A stretch of 64,000 bases of DNA. It comes from Mucilaginibacter pallidiroseus. GTDB lineage: Bacteria > Bacteroidota > Bacteroidia > Sphingobacteriales > Sphingobacteriaceae. Shown here piece after piece: positions 36,579 to 45,873 of the stretch. A program made the translations under genes and the position numbers. The stretch lies in NCBI RefSeq assembly GCF_007846085.1, contig NZ_VOEJ01000001.1, positions 744,001 through 808,000 on the forward strand. Direction: 5' to 3'. Numbering within the stretch: position 1 is the stretch's first letter; each line of letters opens with the position of its first letter. Under the pieces are notes generated by a model, which searched no databases, was not told the DNA's origin, and was given only the letters and a program-made list of their open reading frames with translations.

Positions 36579-37913
36579 ATGAATCTTGATAACACAGACA
36601 AGGACAAAGAAAACCTCTCGAGGAAAGAATTTTTGGCAATCACCGGCAGATCGGTAGCCGTTGGCGCAGCCGGCACTTTAAGCCTTGCGGGGCTATTGCA
36701 GAACGATGCGTTTGGACAAACCTCCAACAAAGCCATGTCGCCTCCGGCCGCCATCCCGCCAGGAGACGAGGAGCCGATAGTTTTAGAAGCCTGGAAATCT
36801 GATGTTGATCAGCAGTCGGGGCCTACCCCAACCCCATTGCCGCCTGACAGGCGCGTAAGATATGCCGTTGTAGGCTTGGGGCATTTAGCTCTCGAAGAAA
36901 TCATACCCGCTTTGTTCGCCTGTAAAAAATCAAAACTGACTGCGCTGGTAAGTGATAGTCCCGAAAAGATGCAAAAAGTTGCAAGACAGTACGGCATTAA
37001 AGCCGAAAATTGTTACACGTACCAAACTTACGACAAGCTCAAGGATAACATGGAAGTAGATGTGATTTACATTGTGCTTCCAAATTCGTTGCATAAAGAA
37101 TATGTTATTCGTGGTGCGAAAGCCGGCAAGCACATCTTGTGTGAAAAGCCGATGGCCATCTCGGCAAAGGAATGCGAAGAGATGATTGCCGCTTGCAACA
37201 AAGCCAATGTTAAACTCATGGTTGCCTATCGCATACAGTACCAGCCGCATAACCGCAAGCTTCGGGATTTGGTTAAAGACAAAACCTTTGGAGTACCAAA
37301 ATTTGTTGAAGCCTGCAATTCGCAAAGCAGCGCCAACCCGGCACACTGGCGCCATAAAATTGCCTTAGCCGGGGGTGGCGCCCTGCCAGATATAGGTTTA
37401 TACTGCTTAAACACTACGAGGTTTATTTTAGGCGAAGAACCAACCGAGGTATTTGCCTATCAATACAGCACTCCGGGCAACCCGCTGTTTACCGAGGTGG
37501 AGGAGTTAGTATCGTGGCAGATGCGTTTTCCAAGCGGAGTAATTGCAAATTGCTCTACAGATTATAACGTGCACGAAAGCCGCCGTTATAGAGTGATGTG
37601 CGACAGAGGTTGGCTTAACATGGATAAGGCATATGCTTATAAGGGCCAAAAGCTTACCACTGCAAAGGCGGATGGTAAGATGGAAAAACAAGAGGAGATT
37701 GGCTTAGCGGAGATAAATCAATTTGGTGCCGAAATGGATCACTTTTCCGAGTGCATTTTAAAAAATAAGCGCCCGTTTACTCCTGGCGAAGAAGGCTTGC
37801 AGGATCATATAATTATGGAAGCCATTTATAAATCTGCGAAAGAAGGCAAACCGGCAAAAATCGTCAAGCGCGCTGATGCAAATACCCATGGCCCGGAACC
37901 GGTAGTAACTTAA
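36579..37913 (+). CDS. Gfo/Idh/MocA oxidoreductase with Tat-type signal
   Basis: 444 residues. The N-terminus carries a twin-arginine-like signal (LSRKEFLAITGRSVAVGAAG to FGQ), with Lys in place of the second Arg, so periplasmic location by Tat is likely, as for glucose-fructose oxidoreductase. A Pro-rich linker (about 48-90) leads to the Rossmann fold: VRYAVVGLGHLALEEIIPAL, IVLPNSLHKEYVIRGAKAGKHILCEKPMA with the EKP catalytic Lys, and a C-terminal GFO_IDH_MocA alpha/beta domain (CNSQSSANPAHWRHKIALAGGGALPDIGLYCLN). Tightly bound NADP is expected if folded before export. Substrate unknown; neighbour is an MFS transporter. Confidence 0.88.
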   Translation: MNLDNTDKDKENLSRKEFLAITGRSVAVGAAGTLSLAGLLQNDAFGQTSNKAMSPPAAIPPGDEEPIVLEAWKSDVDQQSGPTPTPLPPDRRVRYAVVGLGHLALEEIIPALFACKKSKLTALVSDSPEKMQKVARQYGIKAENCYTYQTYDKLKDNMEVDVIYIVLPNSLHKEYVIRGAKAGKHILCEKPMAISAKECEEMIAACNKANVKLMVAYRIQYQPHNRKLRDLVKDKTFGVPKFVEACNSQSSANPAHWRHKIALAGGGALPDIGLYCLNTTRFILGEEPTEVFAYQYSTPGNPLFTEVEELVSWQMRFPSGVIANCSTDYNVHESRRYRVMCDRGWLNMDKAYAYKGQKLTTAKADGKMEKQEEIGLAEINQFGAEMDHFSECILKNKRPFTPGEEGLQDHIIMEAIYKSAKEGKPAKIVKRADANTHGPEPVVT

Positions 37914-38049
37914 CATTTACTTATATTTTGCAGATCTGAATTAAGTGACAATTTATAACGAATTTATGAAAACAATATCTCCACATTCTGGTTTGTATGC
38001 TGTCAGTTAATGAACTGGCGTTATATACTTACTTGACCGTTTGCCTTTC

Positions 38050-38415
38050 ATGACTACCGATCCTAAGAAAATAATTCTTTTTGACGATGATGAAGATATA
38101 ATTTCGATATGCTCATATATACTGGAAGAGGATGGCTGGGAAGTCCATTCGTTTACGGATTGTAACGACGTTGCCGAACGTGTAAGCAGTATTAAGCCTA
38201 ACGTAATATTAATGGATAATTGGATTCCTGATTCTGGCGGTATAGCAGCAACGCAGATCTTGAAAAACGATCCCGACTTAAAATCTATCCCTGTGGTATA
38301 TTTTTCGGCCAATAGCGATATCCAAACATTAGCTAAACAAGCCGGAGCCAACACTTATTTGGCCAAGCCATTTGATTTGGATGATTTGCAACAAACCGTT
38401 TCTGCCTATTTGTAG
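38050..38415 (+). CDS. Single-domain response regulator
   Basis: 121 residues, only a receiver domain. Acidic pocket DDD at 12-14, phosphoacceptor D56 (ILMDNWIP), conserved Ser in YFSAN and Lys in AKPFD. There is no output domain, so it would act by binding a partner or as a phosphate relay, like CheY. The ATG at 38050 is preferred to an in-frame TTG at 38041. With the next gene it forms a pair of lone receivers converging on the large CheB-CheR-kinase gene, the obvious candidate kinase. Confidence 0.9.
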   Translation: MTTDPKKIILFDDDEDIISICSYILEEDGWEVHSFTDCNDVAERVSSIKPNVILMDNWIPDSGGIAATQILKNDPDLKSIPVVYFSANSDIQTLAKQAGANTYLAKPFDLDDLQQTVSAYL

Positions 38416-38515
38416 TTTGAAGTAATTGGCTCACGAAAAAATCTCACAATAAACGGTTATACAACCAAACAATTAATTTTAAGATGCCTTTTTATAAAAA
38501 AGGGAGTAGCGCGTT

Positions 38516-38893
38516 TTGGAAAAACATATTTTAATATTTGAAGACAACCTTGATATTCTTGATGTACTCAAGCAAATTTTTACAGATGAGGGCTACCAGG
38601 TTACAGGACTTACAGCAATTGATGATGCCATAAAAACGGTATCCGCACACAAACCCGACCTGGTTATCACTGATTATATATTGGATGGAATAAATGGCGG
38701 CGAATATTGCCACCAGATAAAAACTAATAGTGCTACCTCTCATATACCGGTTATGATATTATCCGGCTACTCGGTACTGTTAGATTCTTTGGGTGATTAC
38801 GGCGCAGACGCAATTGTATCTAAACCCTTTGATGTGCAGGACTTACTAAACAAGGTGCAGGAATTGCTTAACGGGCAACTGAGTGCCCGCTGA
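38516..38893 (+). CDS. Single-domain response regulator (TTG start)
   Basis: 125 residues of receiver domain: acidic pair E9-D10, phosphoacceptor D53 (VITDYILDG), ILSGYS and SKPFD at the switch positions. No output domain. No ATG lies in frame before the first beta strand, so the TTG at 38516 is the likely start (MEKHILIFEDN). It ends 22 nt from the convergent end of the CheB-CheR-kinase gene. It is only distantly similar to its neighbour at 38050, so the two are not a recent duplicate. Confidence 0.87.
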   Translation: MEKHILIFEDNLDILDVLKQIFTDEGYQVTGLTAIDDAIKTVSAHKPDLVITDYILDGINGGEYCHQIKTNSATSHIPVMILSGYSVLLDSLGDYGADAIVSKPFDVQDLLNKVQELLNGQLSAR

Positions 38894-38915
38894 TTTTTTT
38901 AAATGCTTGTTATTC

Positions 38916-41900
38916 TTATAAGGGGATTGTGAACCAAAAGGTGCTCCCCTGGCCTACTCTGCTATCAACACCTATTTTACCGTTATGGCGCTTTATAATT
39001 TCTGCCGAAATATAAAGGCCTAAGCCTAAACCCGAAAAATGGGTAGACGACTCCTGCACACGGAAGAAGCGGTCGAACAAAAATCCCTTTTTACTATCTG
39101 GGATACCTATGCCAAAGTCCTGCACGGTAATTTTTAGTTCCTTGTCTACAATGTTACAAGTAATTTTTACTTTGTTTGCCTCTGGTGAATACTTAATTGC
39201 ATTAGTAAGGAAATTGATAACTACCTGTTCCAGTCGTACGCGGTCTGCACTTACCATCGTTTCACAATCAACACCCAAAACCAATTCATGCGAGTTTTCT
39301 TGCGCCATTACTTCGTCAATACATTCCCTAACCATTGCATGTGCATCAAAGGTTGTGTAGTTAAGAAGCATCTTACCCTCTTGTATCTTAGTCACATCCA
39401 GAAGGTCATTCAGTAATATTGTAAGTTTGCCGGTTTGCTTATTGGCCTTATCAATAAAAGCAACCATTGGGTCGTTTTCCTTCCTCTTACGGGCCATGCG
39501 CTCCAATATCTGTAATGATCCTTTTATACTGGTAACAGGCGTTTTAAGTTCATGGCTTGCAATGCTCATAAACTCGTCTTTCTTCTGCATAAGCTCATCC
39601 TGCTGCTTTACTATTAAGTCCTGCAGTTCGGTACGTCGCTTTTCGGCCTCCTTTTGCTTAGATATATCTATAATATAGCTAACAGATGTTTTTTCGCCGT
39701 CCTGCTCCAAAAGTGCCGAGCCCATCAAGACCCAAATATAGGAGCCATCTTTTTTGATGTACTGCTTTTCAAATGGTGGGCATATTCCGTTTTGCTCCAG
39801 CTGGTCAACAGCCCAGAAACTTATTTCATGATACTCTGGCGGTGTTATGTTCAGCCAGTTCATACCCATGACTGCGGGGTCATTTTCCTCATAGCCCAAC
39901 ATATTTAAAAAGGCAGAATTTGCCTCTAAAATCTCTCCGTCGAGCCGCGCAAAAAGCATCCCGATCATATTGGACTCAAACACTTTTTTAAACTTGCTTT
40001 CGCTGTCGGTAAGGCGCTTTTCAGTTTCTATTAGCCTGGTTATGTCTACAACCGAGCCCACAAGGCGGTAAGGTGTCTTAAATTCATCTTCAAGCACGCT
40101 GCCGCGGTCAAGTATTACAGCGAAAGAGCCATCGGCTTTTTCAAAACGATACTCGGCCGACCATTGCATGATGTGGTGGTTAATGGCATGGTATACACTA
40201 TCCTCTACCCTTTTTCTGTCATCCGGATGGATCTTGTCTATCCAGAAACCAATGCGGTTGGTTTCTTCATTTCGTGGATAGCCAAACATGGTGGTAAAGT
40301 TTTCGCTTCGCCACATGGTATTGTTTACCAGGTTCCAATCCCATATAGTATCATTAGTAGCCTGCGACACCAGCTTAAACCGCTCCTCACTTTCAGAAAG
40401 TTTGCGGGTGCGCTCATAAATCTTGTCCTCCAATTGATGATTTAAATTGCGCAGACCCTCACGGGCAGTAATCAGTTCGTGATAATTTTTACGCAGCTTC
40501 TGCTCGGCGGCGTGTCTTTCACTTACATCGGTAAGACTTACAATAAAGCCATCGTTCATCTTAGCAATAATCACGTGGTACCACAAATTATCGCCATCCT
40601 GTATCTCCGTTTGCAATGGCTTTCCGCTTTCAACCACCTTAATAAGTTTGTCGATGCTTACAGTTTTAATAAGTTGCGGAAACTCCCTGATGGATGGATG
40701 TGCCTCCATCTCGTCGTTAGTTTTATGGAATACGGCAGCAGCTGCATGGTTATAAGCAAGGCATTTGAAATCAGCAGCTTTATAATCATGTGTCTTGCTT
40801 TTCCTAAATGCCAATATAGCAGCGGTACTGGCGTTAAATACACCCGAAATCATGTTATTGAGCTCGGTAATCTTGGTAACATCTACAAATGATATTACTA
40901 CCCCGTCGCGTTGCTTGTCCTTTTTTACGTAAGGCATTATACGCATCAGGTTATTAGTACCGTTCTTAAGCTGAATTTCCTTTTCAACTACTTTATCCTT
41001 AGCCAAAACGGTGTGGATATCGTTGATCAAGTCATCATAGACAAGGTTACTGGAAATGTGATTTATTGGCCGGCCTATATCAGCCTCAATCAGGTTAATC
41101 ATTTTTATAGCGGCCGGGTTAAACTTGCGAATGTGCAAATTGGCATCTATAAACACCTGGCCGATGTCCGTGCTTTTGAAGTAATTGTCTAAATCGTCGT
41201 TTAGTTCGACAAGCTCACGAATTTTGAGCTGGTGCTCCGTATTTAAGGTATGTAATTCCTCATTGAGGGATTGCAGTTCCTCATTCCCCGATTGCAATTC
41301 CTCATTAGCAGACAGCAGCTCCTCATTGCTTGATTGCAGTTCCTCATTGGTGGTTTCCATTTCCTCAACGGCCATCTGCAAATTAATACGGGTTTCGCTC
41401 AGCTCCGCCTCCATCTCCATCAGGTACTCTTGTTGCGGGGCGCCATCCACCGGTGGCAAAACAATACCTTCTTTTGCAAAAACATCTACCTTCACCTCGG
41501 CAAACATCAATAGCGTGTATCCATTTGGTGAGCGGCTATCAGGTGGCTTAACGGTAATTTGTAATTGTAAGTCGTTGTCGCCCTTTTTAATACGGACTTT
41601 ATTTAAATGAACTTTTTGATGTTCTTTCCAGGCTCTCCGTATAGCTGCATTAAGCGCGATAGAAACGTCGCGGCTCACCATGCTCAGTACGTTAAGTTCG
41701 AGCTTTTTTTCGGGCAGTTCCAGAAAACGCCTAAAATCACCTATAGTTTCTTTTATAATGTATCCCCTATCTATAAATATACCAACGGGGCCAAATTCCT
41801 CCATCACGAGGGATTTAAACTCCTCCTCGATGCTTTTGGTTGTGTCAATCGGTTTTACGGGAATCCTGTTATCTGTGTATTTTAGGTTTGTAGTAGCCGC

Positions 41901-43367
41901 AGTGTATGTGTGATGCAAACCATAGCTAACCGTGCCCGACTTTTGGTAAATTTTCCACTTACTGCTTATTTCCGTCACGCCTTCCCTGATACTGGCCGCG
42001 TTTTCGCTCGATCCTAAAAACAGGAAACCGTGTTTATTAAGTGAATAATGAAAAGTAGCAATTACTTTTTCCTGCAGTAGCGTATTCATGTAGATGAGCA
42101 TGTTACGGCAGGTAACCAAATCATTTTTTATAAAAGGCGGCGATTTGATAACATTATGCCTCGCAAAAACAATTTGCTTACGTACAGACGGGATTACCGA
42201 ATACCTGTTGCCCTCCTTTATAAAATACTTTTTTAAAATGTCGGCAGGTATTTCTTTGGCAACGCTAAGTGGGTAACTGTTCTTTGCAGCAATCTCAATG
42301 CTCGACTCGTCAACATCGGTCGCAAAAATTTTCACTTCCAGATGTTTGCCTATTTTAGCCAGATGATCGTTGATGAGTACAGCAATGGTGTAAGCCTCTT
42401 CTCCGGTGCTGCATGCACAAACCCAAACTTTAAGTATTTCGCCTTCTTGCTTAAACTTAACAATGGTGGGTATAATGTCCTTTGCTAATATATCGAACGC
42501 CGGCTTATCTCTGAAAAACTTGGTAACGCCTATTAAAAAGTCCTTGGCCAAAAGTTTTACTTCCGCCGCGTCCTTTCTTAGCAATTCAATATAATCGTTT
42601 AGCGTCTTTATTTCATTGGTGGCCATGCGCCGGGCAATGCGCCGCAAAATGGTAGGTGTTTTATAAAGGTTAAAATCCTGACCGCTGCTTCGGTGTACCA
42701 GCTCAAACAATTCATCTAATAGCTGGTCGTCAAAATCTTGTCTATCTAATGATGGCACACGGCTTTGATTTACGTAGTTGTAAATCTCGACATGCATTTT
42801 TGATGGCGGAAGCACAAAATCGGCATTGCCGGATGTGATGGCACTGTTTGGCATGCCATCAAACTTTGCAGATGATGGGTCCTGTACAATAACCATCCCG
42901 CCAAATTCCTTAATCGCCTCCACGCCTTTGGTGCCGTCGGTACCGGTGCCCGATAAAATGATAGCTATTGCTTTTTCCTTTTTATCCTTGGCAAGGGTAA
43001 ATAAAAAGGTATCTATTGCGGTATTGGGTAACTTGTCTTTAAGCTTGTCTGCCAAACGCAGTTTATGACCTTTAATGGTCATTAATTTTTTATTGGGGAT
43101 GATATAAACACAATCCCTTTGCAATGTCATATCATTGGTAGCCTCAAACACTTTCATGTGGGTGTGTTTGGAAACCAACTCAACCAACAAGCTTTTATAA
43201 TCTGGCGATAAGTGCTGTATAACCACAAATGTAAAACCCGAATTGCCGGGCATGTGGTCAAAAAAATCATGAATAGCCTCAAGGCCACCGGCAGACGCAC
43301 CAATAGCAATGATGTAACGATCAAGCGGTTTTGATTCAGGAAAGGTGAGTTGCTTTGATTTTGCCAC
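38916..43367 (-). CDS. CheB-CheR-PAS hybrid sensor histidine kinase
   Basis: 1483 residues, no transmembrane segment. Order: CheB methylesterase (15-200; triad S25 in GASAGG, H52, D144 in GTGTDG), CheR methyltransferase (about 215-480; SAM loop CACSTGEEAY), a PAS-like segment (about 535-640), a coiled coil with five NEELQS heptads (671-705), about four PAS domains (740-1240), HisKA with H1272 (ASHELKTP) and HATPase ending at GQGSTFWFTIPL. The chemotaxis domains keep catalytic residues, yet no receptor gene is nearby. The gene starts 11 nt after the phytochrome module gene, so the two are co-transcribed; the kinase is the natural output of that photoreceptor, which is inference. Two lone receivers lie downstream in opposite orientation. 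Confidence 0.92.
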   Translation of the reverse strand: MAKSKQLTFPESKPLDRYIIAIGASAGGLEAIHDFFDHMPGNSGFTFVVIQHLSPDYKSLLVELVSKHTHMKVFEATNDMTLQRDCVYIIPNKKLMTIKGHKLRLADKLKDKLPNTAIDTFLFTLAKDKKEKAIAIILSGTGTDGTKGVEAIKEFGGMVIVQDPSSAKFDGMPNSAITSGNADFVLPPSKMHVEIYNYVNQSRVPSLDRQDFDDQLLDELFELVHRSSGQDFNLYKTPTILRRIARRMATNEIKTLNDYIELLRKDAAEVKLLAKDFLIGVTKFFRDKPAFDILAKDIIPTIVKFKQEGEILKVWVCACSTGEEAYTIAVLINDHLAKIGKHLEVKIFATDVDESSIEIAAKNSYPLSVAKEIPADILKKYFIKEGNRYSVIPSVRKQIVFARHNVIKSPPFIKNDLVTCRNMLIYMNTLLQEKVIATFHYSLNKHGFLFLGSSENAASIREGVTEISSKWKIYQKSGTVSYGLHHTYTAATTNLKYTDNRIPVKPIDTTKSIEEEFKSLVMEEFGPVGIFIDRGYIIKETIGDFRRFLELPEKKLELNVLSMVSRDVSIALNAAIRRAWKEHQKVHLNKVRIKKGDNDLQLQITVKPPDSRSPNGYTLLMFAEVKVDVFAKEGIVLPPVDGAPQQEYLMEMEAELSETRINLQMAVEEMETTNEELQSSNEELLSANEELQSGNEELQSLNEELHTLNTEHQLKIRELVELNDDLDNYFKSTDIGQVFIDANLHIRKFNPAAIKMINLIEADIGRPINHISSNLVYDDLINDIHTVLAKDKVVEKEIQLKNGTNNLMRIMPYVKKDKQRDGVVISFVDVTKITELNNMISGVFNASTAAILAFRKSKTHDYKAADFKCLAYNHAAAAVFHKTNDEMEAHPSIREFPQLIKTVSIDKLIKVVESGKPLQTEIQDGDNLWYHVIIAKMNDGFIVSLTDVSERHAAEQKLRKNYHELITAREGLRNLNHQLEDKIYERTRKLSESEERFKLVSQATNDTIWDWNLVNNTMWRSENFTTMFGYPRNEETNRIGFWIDKIHPDDRKRVEDSVYHAINHHIMQWSAEYRFEKADGSFAVILDRGSVLEDEFKTPYRLVGSVVDITRLIETEKRLTDSESKFKKVFESNMIGMLFARLDGEILEANSAFLNMLGYEENDPAVMGMNWLNITPPEYHEISFWAVDQLEQNGICPPFEKQYIKKDGSYIWVLMGSALLEQDGEKTSVSYIIDISKQKEAEKRRTELQDLIVKQQDELMQKKDEFMSIASHELKTPVTSIKGSLQILERMARKRKENDPMVAFIDKANKQTGKLTILLNDLLDVTKIQEGKMLLNYTTFDAHAMVRECIDEVMAQENSHELVLGVDCETMVSADRVRLEQVVINFLTNAIKYSPEANKVKITCNIVDKELKITVQDFGIGIPDSKKGFLFDRFFRVQESSTHFSGLGLGLYISAEIIKRHNGKIGVDSRVGQGSTFWFTIPL
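41253..41357 (-). repeat. Five 21-nt tandem repeats encoding NEEL heptads
   Basis: Inside the CheB-CheR-kinase gene, CCTCATT recurs exactly every 21 nt (41258, 41279, 41300, 41321, 41342). It encodes a seven-residue unit NEELQSx repeated five times in a coiled coil. A repeat of this kind could change copy number by slippage without frameshift. Confidence 0.85.
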
Positions 43368-43378
43368 GCCGTTGTTAA

Positions 43379-44899
43379 TTACACTAAAGCCTGTTTTGTT
43401 TTAAATTCATAAATAAAACTGCGTAACACATCGGCAACACGCATTTCTTGCGGCGTCCAGGCGTTAGAGGTATGGTGCACCTGTTCTTGCCATATTTTAA
43501 AGGAATTGCGCGGATGATAATTTTTACCATCAGCCTCAAAATTAATAGCCTGGTTAGGGTTACCACCCCATTTAATTTCCTTTACAACTTCAGGCCGGAA
43601 ACAAATCACGAAATCGCCTTTAGCAAAATCAACAGGCAGTACAAGCACGCCACTTGCTACACCCGCCACCGAAGCAGCATCTTCATACACCTGCGGCAAG
43701 TGGTCTGTAGCATAAACGGTTTTGACCACTTTACTTTGCAGCCATAAAACCATGTCGCCAATAAAATCCTTGTCGGGAACAACTCCGTTGGTGTAAGTAG
43801 TTCCGTTTAATATAGCAACAACGCCCGTAGAATCGAATAAATTGGCCAGGCCTTTGCCCTCCGTTGGAAAAAGGCCGTCAATAAGGTCGTTTTTTGAATA
43901 AACCTGTGCAATCAAGTCTGTTTGCTCTCGCTGTAGTTTAGTCTCCTCCTCAAATCTTTCCTTATAAAGTATGGATGTAATTTTATTGGATATTACCGAT
44001 GATAATAACTCACAAACTGCGCAAAGCTCAAAACTTAAGTAATGCGGCGTTAAGTGATGACAAGCTATTAAGCCCCATAGCTGCCCCTGGTACACTACCC
44101 TTATTGACATGGACGCTTGCACATTCATATTCTTTAAATACTCAAGATGTACTGCAGCAACCCCGCGTAAGTTGCAGTCAGACAGGTCAATAAAGCTTTG
44201 CGTAACGGGATTTATCACCGGATACAACCGAACAGGTTGGTATTCCCGGTCGGGTATTAGCCGGTATGGATTTTTCAAGTACAGCTCCCTTGCCTGCTTT
44301 GGTACATCAGAAGCAGGAAAAGTATGGCCCATGTAATGCTCAAGCTCGTCGTCTACCTTGTCTTCTGCAATAACGGTACCATTCCATTCGTTGTCAAAAC
44401 GGTACATCATCACACCATCAAAGCCGGTAACCTTTCTTAATTCGCTGATAGCAACACGGCTAACTTCTTCAACTGAAGTGGCGTGTTCAATGGCCGCAAT
44501 GGCATATCGCACTTCGCCAAACACGTTAACAAAGCTACGTTCAGACGCTGCCGCCCTGTTCTCAATTTCCAGTATAAGATACGCTTCTTTTAAATGAAGC
44601 AGAGCCGGCAGTTTCTCATTATTGATGGTAAGCGTAGCGGGAATTTTTTCTTTGCTAAGCCCGTTGTAACTGCGCAGTAATTCCTGTAGGTTTTCGGTGT
44701 CGGTAAATTTGGATATCGATTGACCGATTATTTGGGGTAAATCTGTATTAAATAGGTTAGCCACATTTTCACTTACCTGTAGGATGTTCAGATCTGCTTT
44801 ATTCACTATGAGCAGGTAACCGTATGATTGCACTACGTTGATGTGATGCAGTGGTAGGCTTCCGCAAAATTCCGAATCAAAGTTTTTGTTTTTAACCAT
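43379..44899 (-). CDS. Bacteriophytochrome photosensory module (PAS-GAF-PHY) without output domain
   Basis: 506 residues, the red/far-red sensing core of a bacteriophytochrome. The biliverdin-attaching Cys is at residue 12 (SEFCGSLPLHHI), in the N-terminal position of BphPs. The PAS domain, GAF domain with PASDVPKQARELYLKNPYRLIPD (residue D of the conserved PASDIP box) and RGVAAVHLEYLKNM (conserved His), and the PHY domain with WGGNP and the PRNSF tongue motif are all complete. The frame then ends at KQALV after the PHY helix, with no histidine kinase. Eleven nt later comes the CheB-CheR-kinase gene on the same strand. A haem oxygenase to make biliverdin is not in the window. Confidence 0.93.
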   Translation of the reverse strand: MVKNKNFDSEFCGSLPLHHINVVQSYGYLLIVNKADLNILQVSENVANLFNTDLPQIIGQSISKFTDTENLQELLRSYNGLSKEKIPATLTINNEKLPALLHLKEAYLILEIENRAAASERSFVNVFGEVRYAIAAIEHATSVEEVSRVAISELRKVTGFDGVMMYRFDNEWNGTVIAEDKVDDELEHYMGHTFPASDVPKQARELYLKNPYRLIPDREYQPVRLYPVINPVTQSFIDLSDCNLRGVAAVHLEYLKNMNVQASMSIRVVYQGQLWGLIACHHLTPHYLSFELCAVCELLSSVISNKITSILYKERFEEETKLQREQTDLIAQVYSKNDLIDGLFPTEGKGLANLFDSTGVVAILNGTTYTNGVVPDKDFIGDMVLWLQSKVVKTVYATDHLPQVYEDAASVAGVASGVLVLPVDFAKGDFVICFRPEVVKEIKWGGNPNQAINFEADGKNYHPRNSFKIWQEQVHHTSNAWTPQEMRVADVLRSFIYEFKTKQALV

Positions 44900-45190
44900 T
44901 AAGTTGGCAATATTTTCTCAATCCGATAGCACAAATCCAATGAATTAACAAAGTGCAAATAGCGAATTAAATTAACGATAGATAGTTTGCTAAAATAGAG
45001 TTTTCTCGCGTAGAAACAATTCCCAATACACAACTATTCGGAGTTAAGATAAAAAAGCATTAAGGGTGCCCGAAAAATTTTATCACAAGAATAGAACATT
45101 CATTTTTATTAAATAATTAAACCATTAAGAAAACTATCTATGATTGCTGCTGTATTAAAAATGGCTTTGTTATAAAGCCTTACAACTACA
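44900..45190. other. Divergent intergenic region upstream of the phytochrome operon
   Basis: 291 AT-rich nt between the phytochrome gene (minus) and the DUF421 operon (plus). It should hold promoters for both. No consensus -7 match or strong terminator hairpin was found. Confidence 0.45.
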
Positions 45191-45871
45191 GTGAAAAAGG
45201 AAGAGATACATCTTGATGACTGGCAACGCATTTTATTCGGTGTGGCACCTCCCGAATTTTTAGTTGAAGTACTTATAAGGACTGTTATAACCTACCTTAT
45301 ACTGCTTGTAATTGTACGCTGGCTTGGCAAACGCATGAGCGGCCAACTTACCATTATGGAAATGGCTGTTATGTTAACCTTAGGTGCCATAGTATCTGTA
45401 GCCATGCAGGTGCCAGACAGGGGTATTTTGCTTAGTGCCGTGGTGTTGCTTTGTACACTGGCATTTCAGCGTGGACTCGGCTGGTTGGGATATAAAAATA
45501 ATGTTATCGAAAACATTACGCAGGGTACCTTAAACATATTAGTAATTGACGGTAAACTGCAATTGAATGAAATGGAAAAGTGCCGCATATCCAAACAACA
45601 ACTATTTGCACATCTGCGGAGCAAAGAAATTTACCAATTAGGTAAAGTGAAACGTGTTTACCTGGAAGCGGGCGGATTGTTCAGCATTTTCCCGGCATCA
45701 CCGCCGCAGCCAGGCTTATCACTGCTACCGCCTGATGATACTGAATTGATGGAGGCCTTGCCAAAAGAAGTACTTGTGGCCTGTATAAACTGTGGATATG
45801 TACAAGCGTCTGAAGACAAAAAAAATTGCCATGACTGTGGCCAAAACAATTGGATACCAGCAATTAACTGA
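45191..45871 (+). CDS. DUF421 (YetF-like) membrane protein with C-terminal zinc ribbon
   Basis: 226 residues from a GTG start (no ATG in frame before RMSGQ). Three hydrophobic helices (about 23-105) with the YetF signature RWLGKRMSGQLTIMEMAVMLTLG are followed by the DUF421 cytosolic domain (ENITQGTLNILVIDGKLQLNEM, VKRVYLEAGGLFSI). A tail CxxC-x11-CxxC (CINC at about residue 197 and CHDC) forms a small zinc ribbon, an addition not part of basic YetF. It lies 2 nt before a paralogue with the same layout. DUF421 function is poorly understood; it is often tied to stress or sporulation membrane genes. Confidence 0.85.
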   Translation: MKKEEIHLDDWQRILFGVAPPEFLVEVLIRTVITYLILLVIVRWLGKRMSGQLTIMEMAVMLTLGAIVSVAMQVPDRGILLSAVVLLCTLAFQRGLGWLGYKNNVIENITQGTLNILVIDGKLQLNEMEKCRISKQQLFAHLRSKEIYQLGKVKRVYLEAGGLFSIFPASPPQPGLSLLPPDDTELMEALPKEVLVACINCGYVQASEDKKNCHDCGQNNWIPAIN

Positions 45872-45873
45872 GA

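Noticed and set aside
43379..44899. Phytochrome as a truncated pseudogene that lost its kinase
   Set aside because: The frame ends just after the complete PHY domain and the next gene is an intact kinase 11 nt away, so a split pair explains it better.
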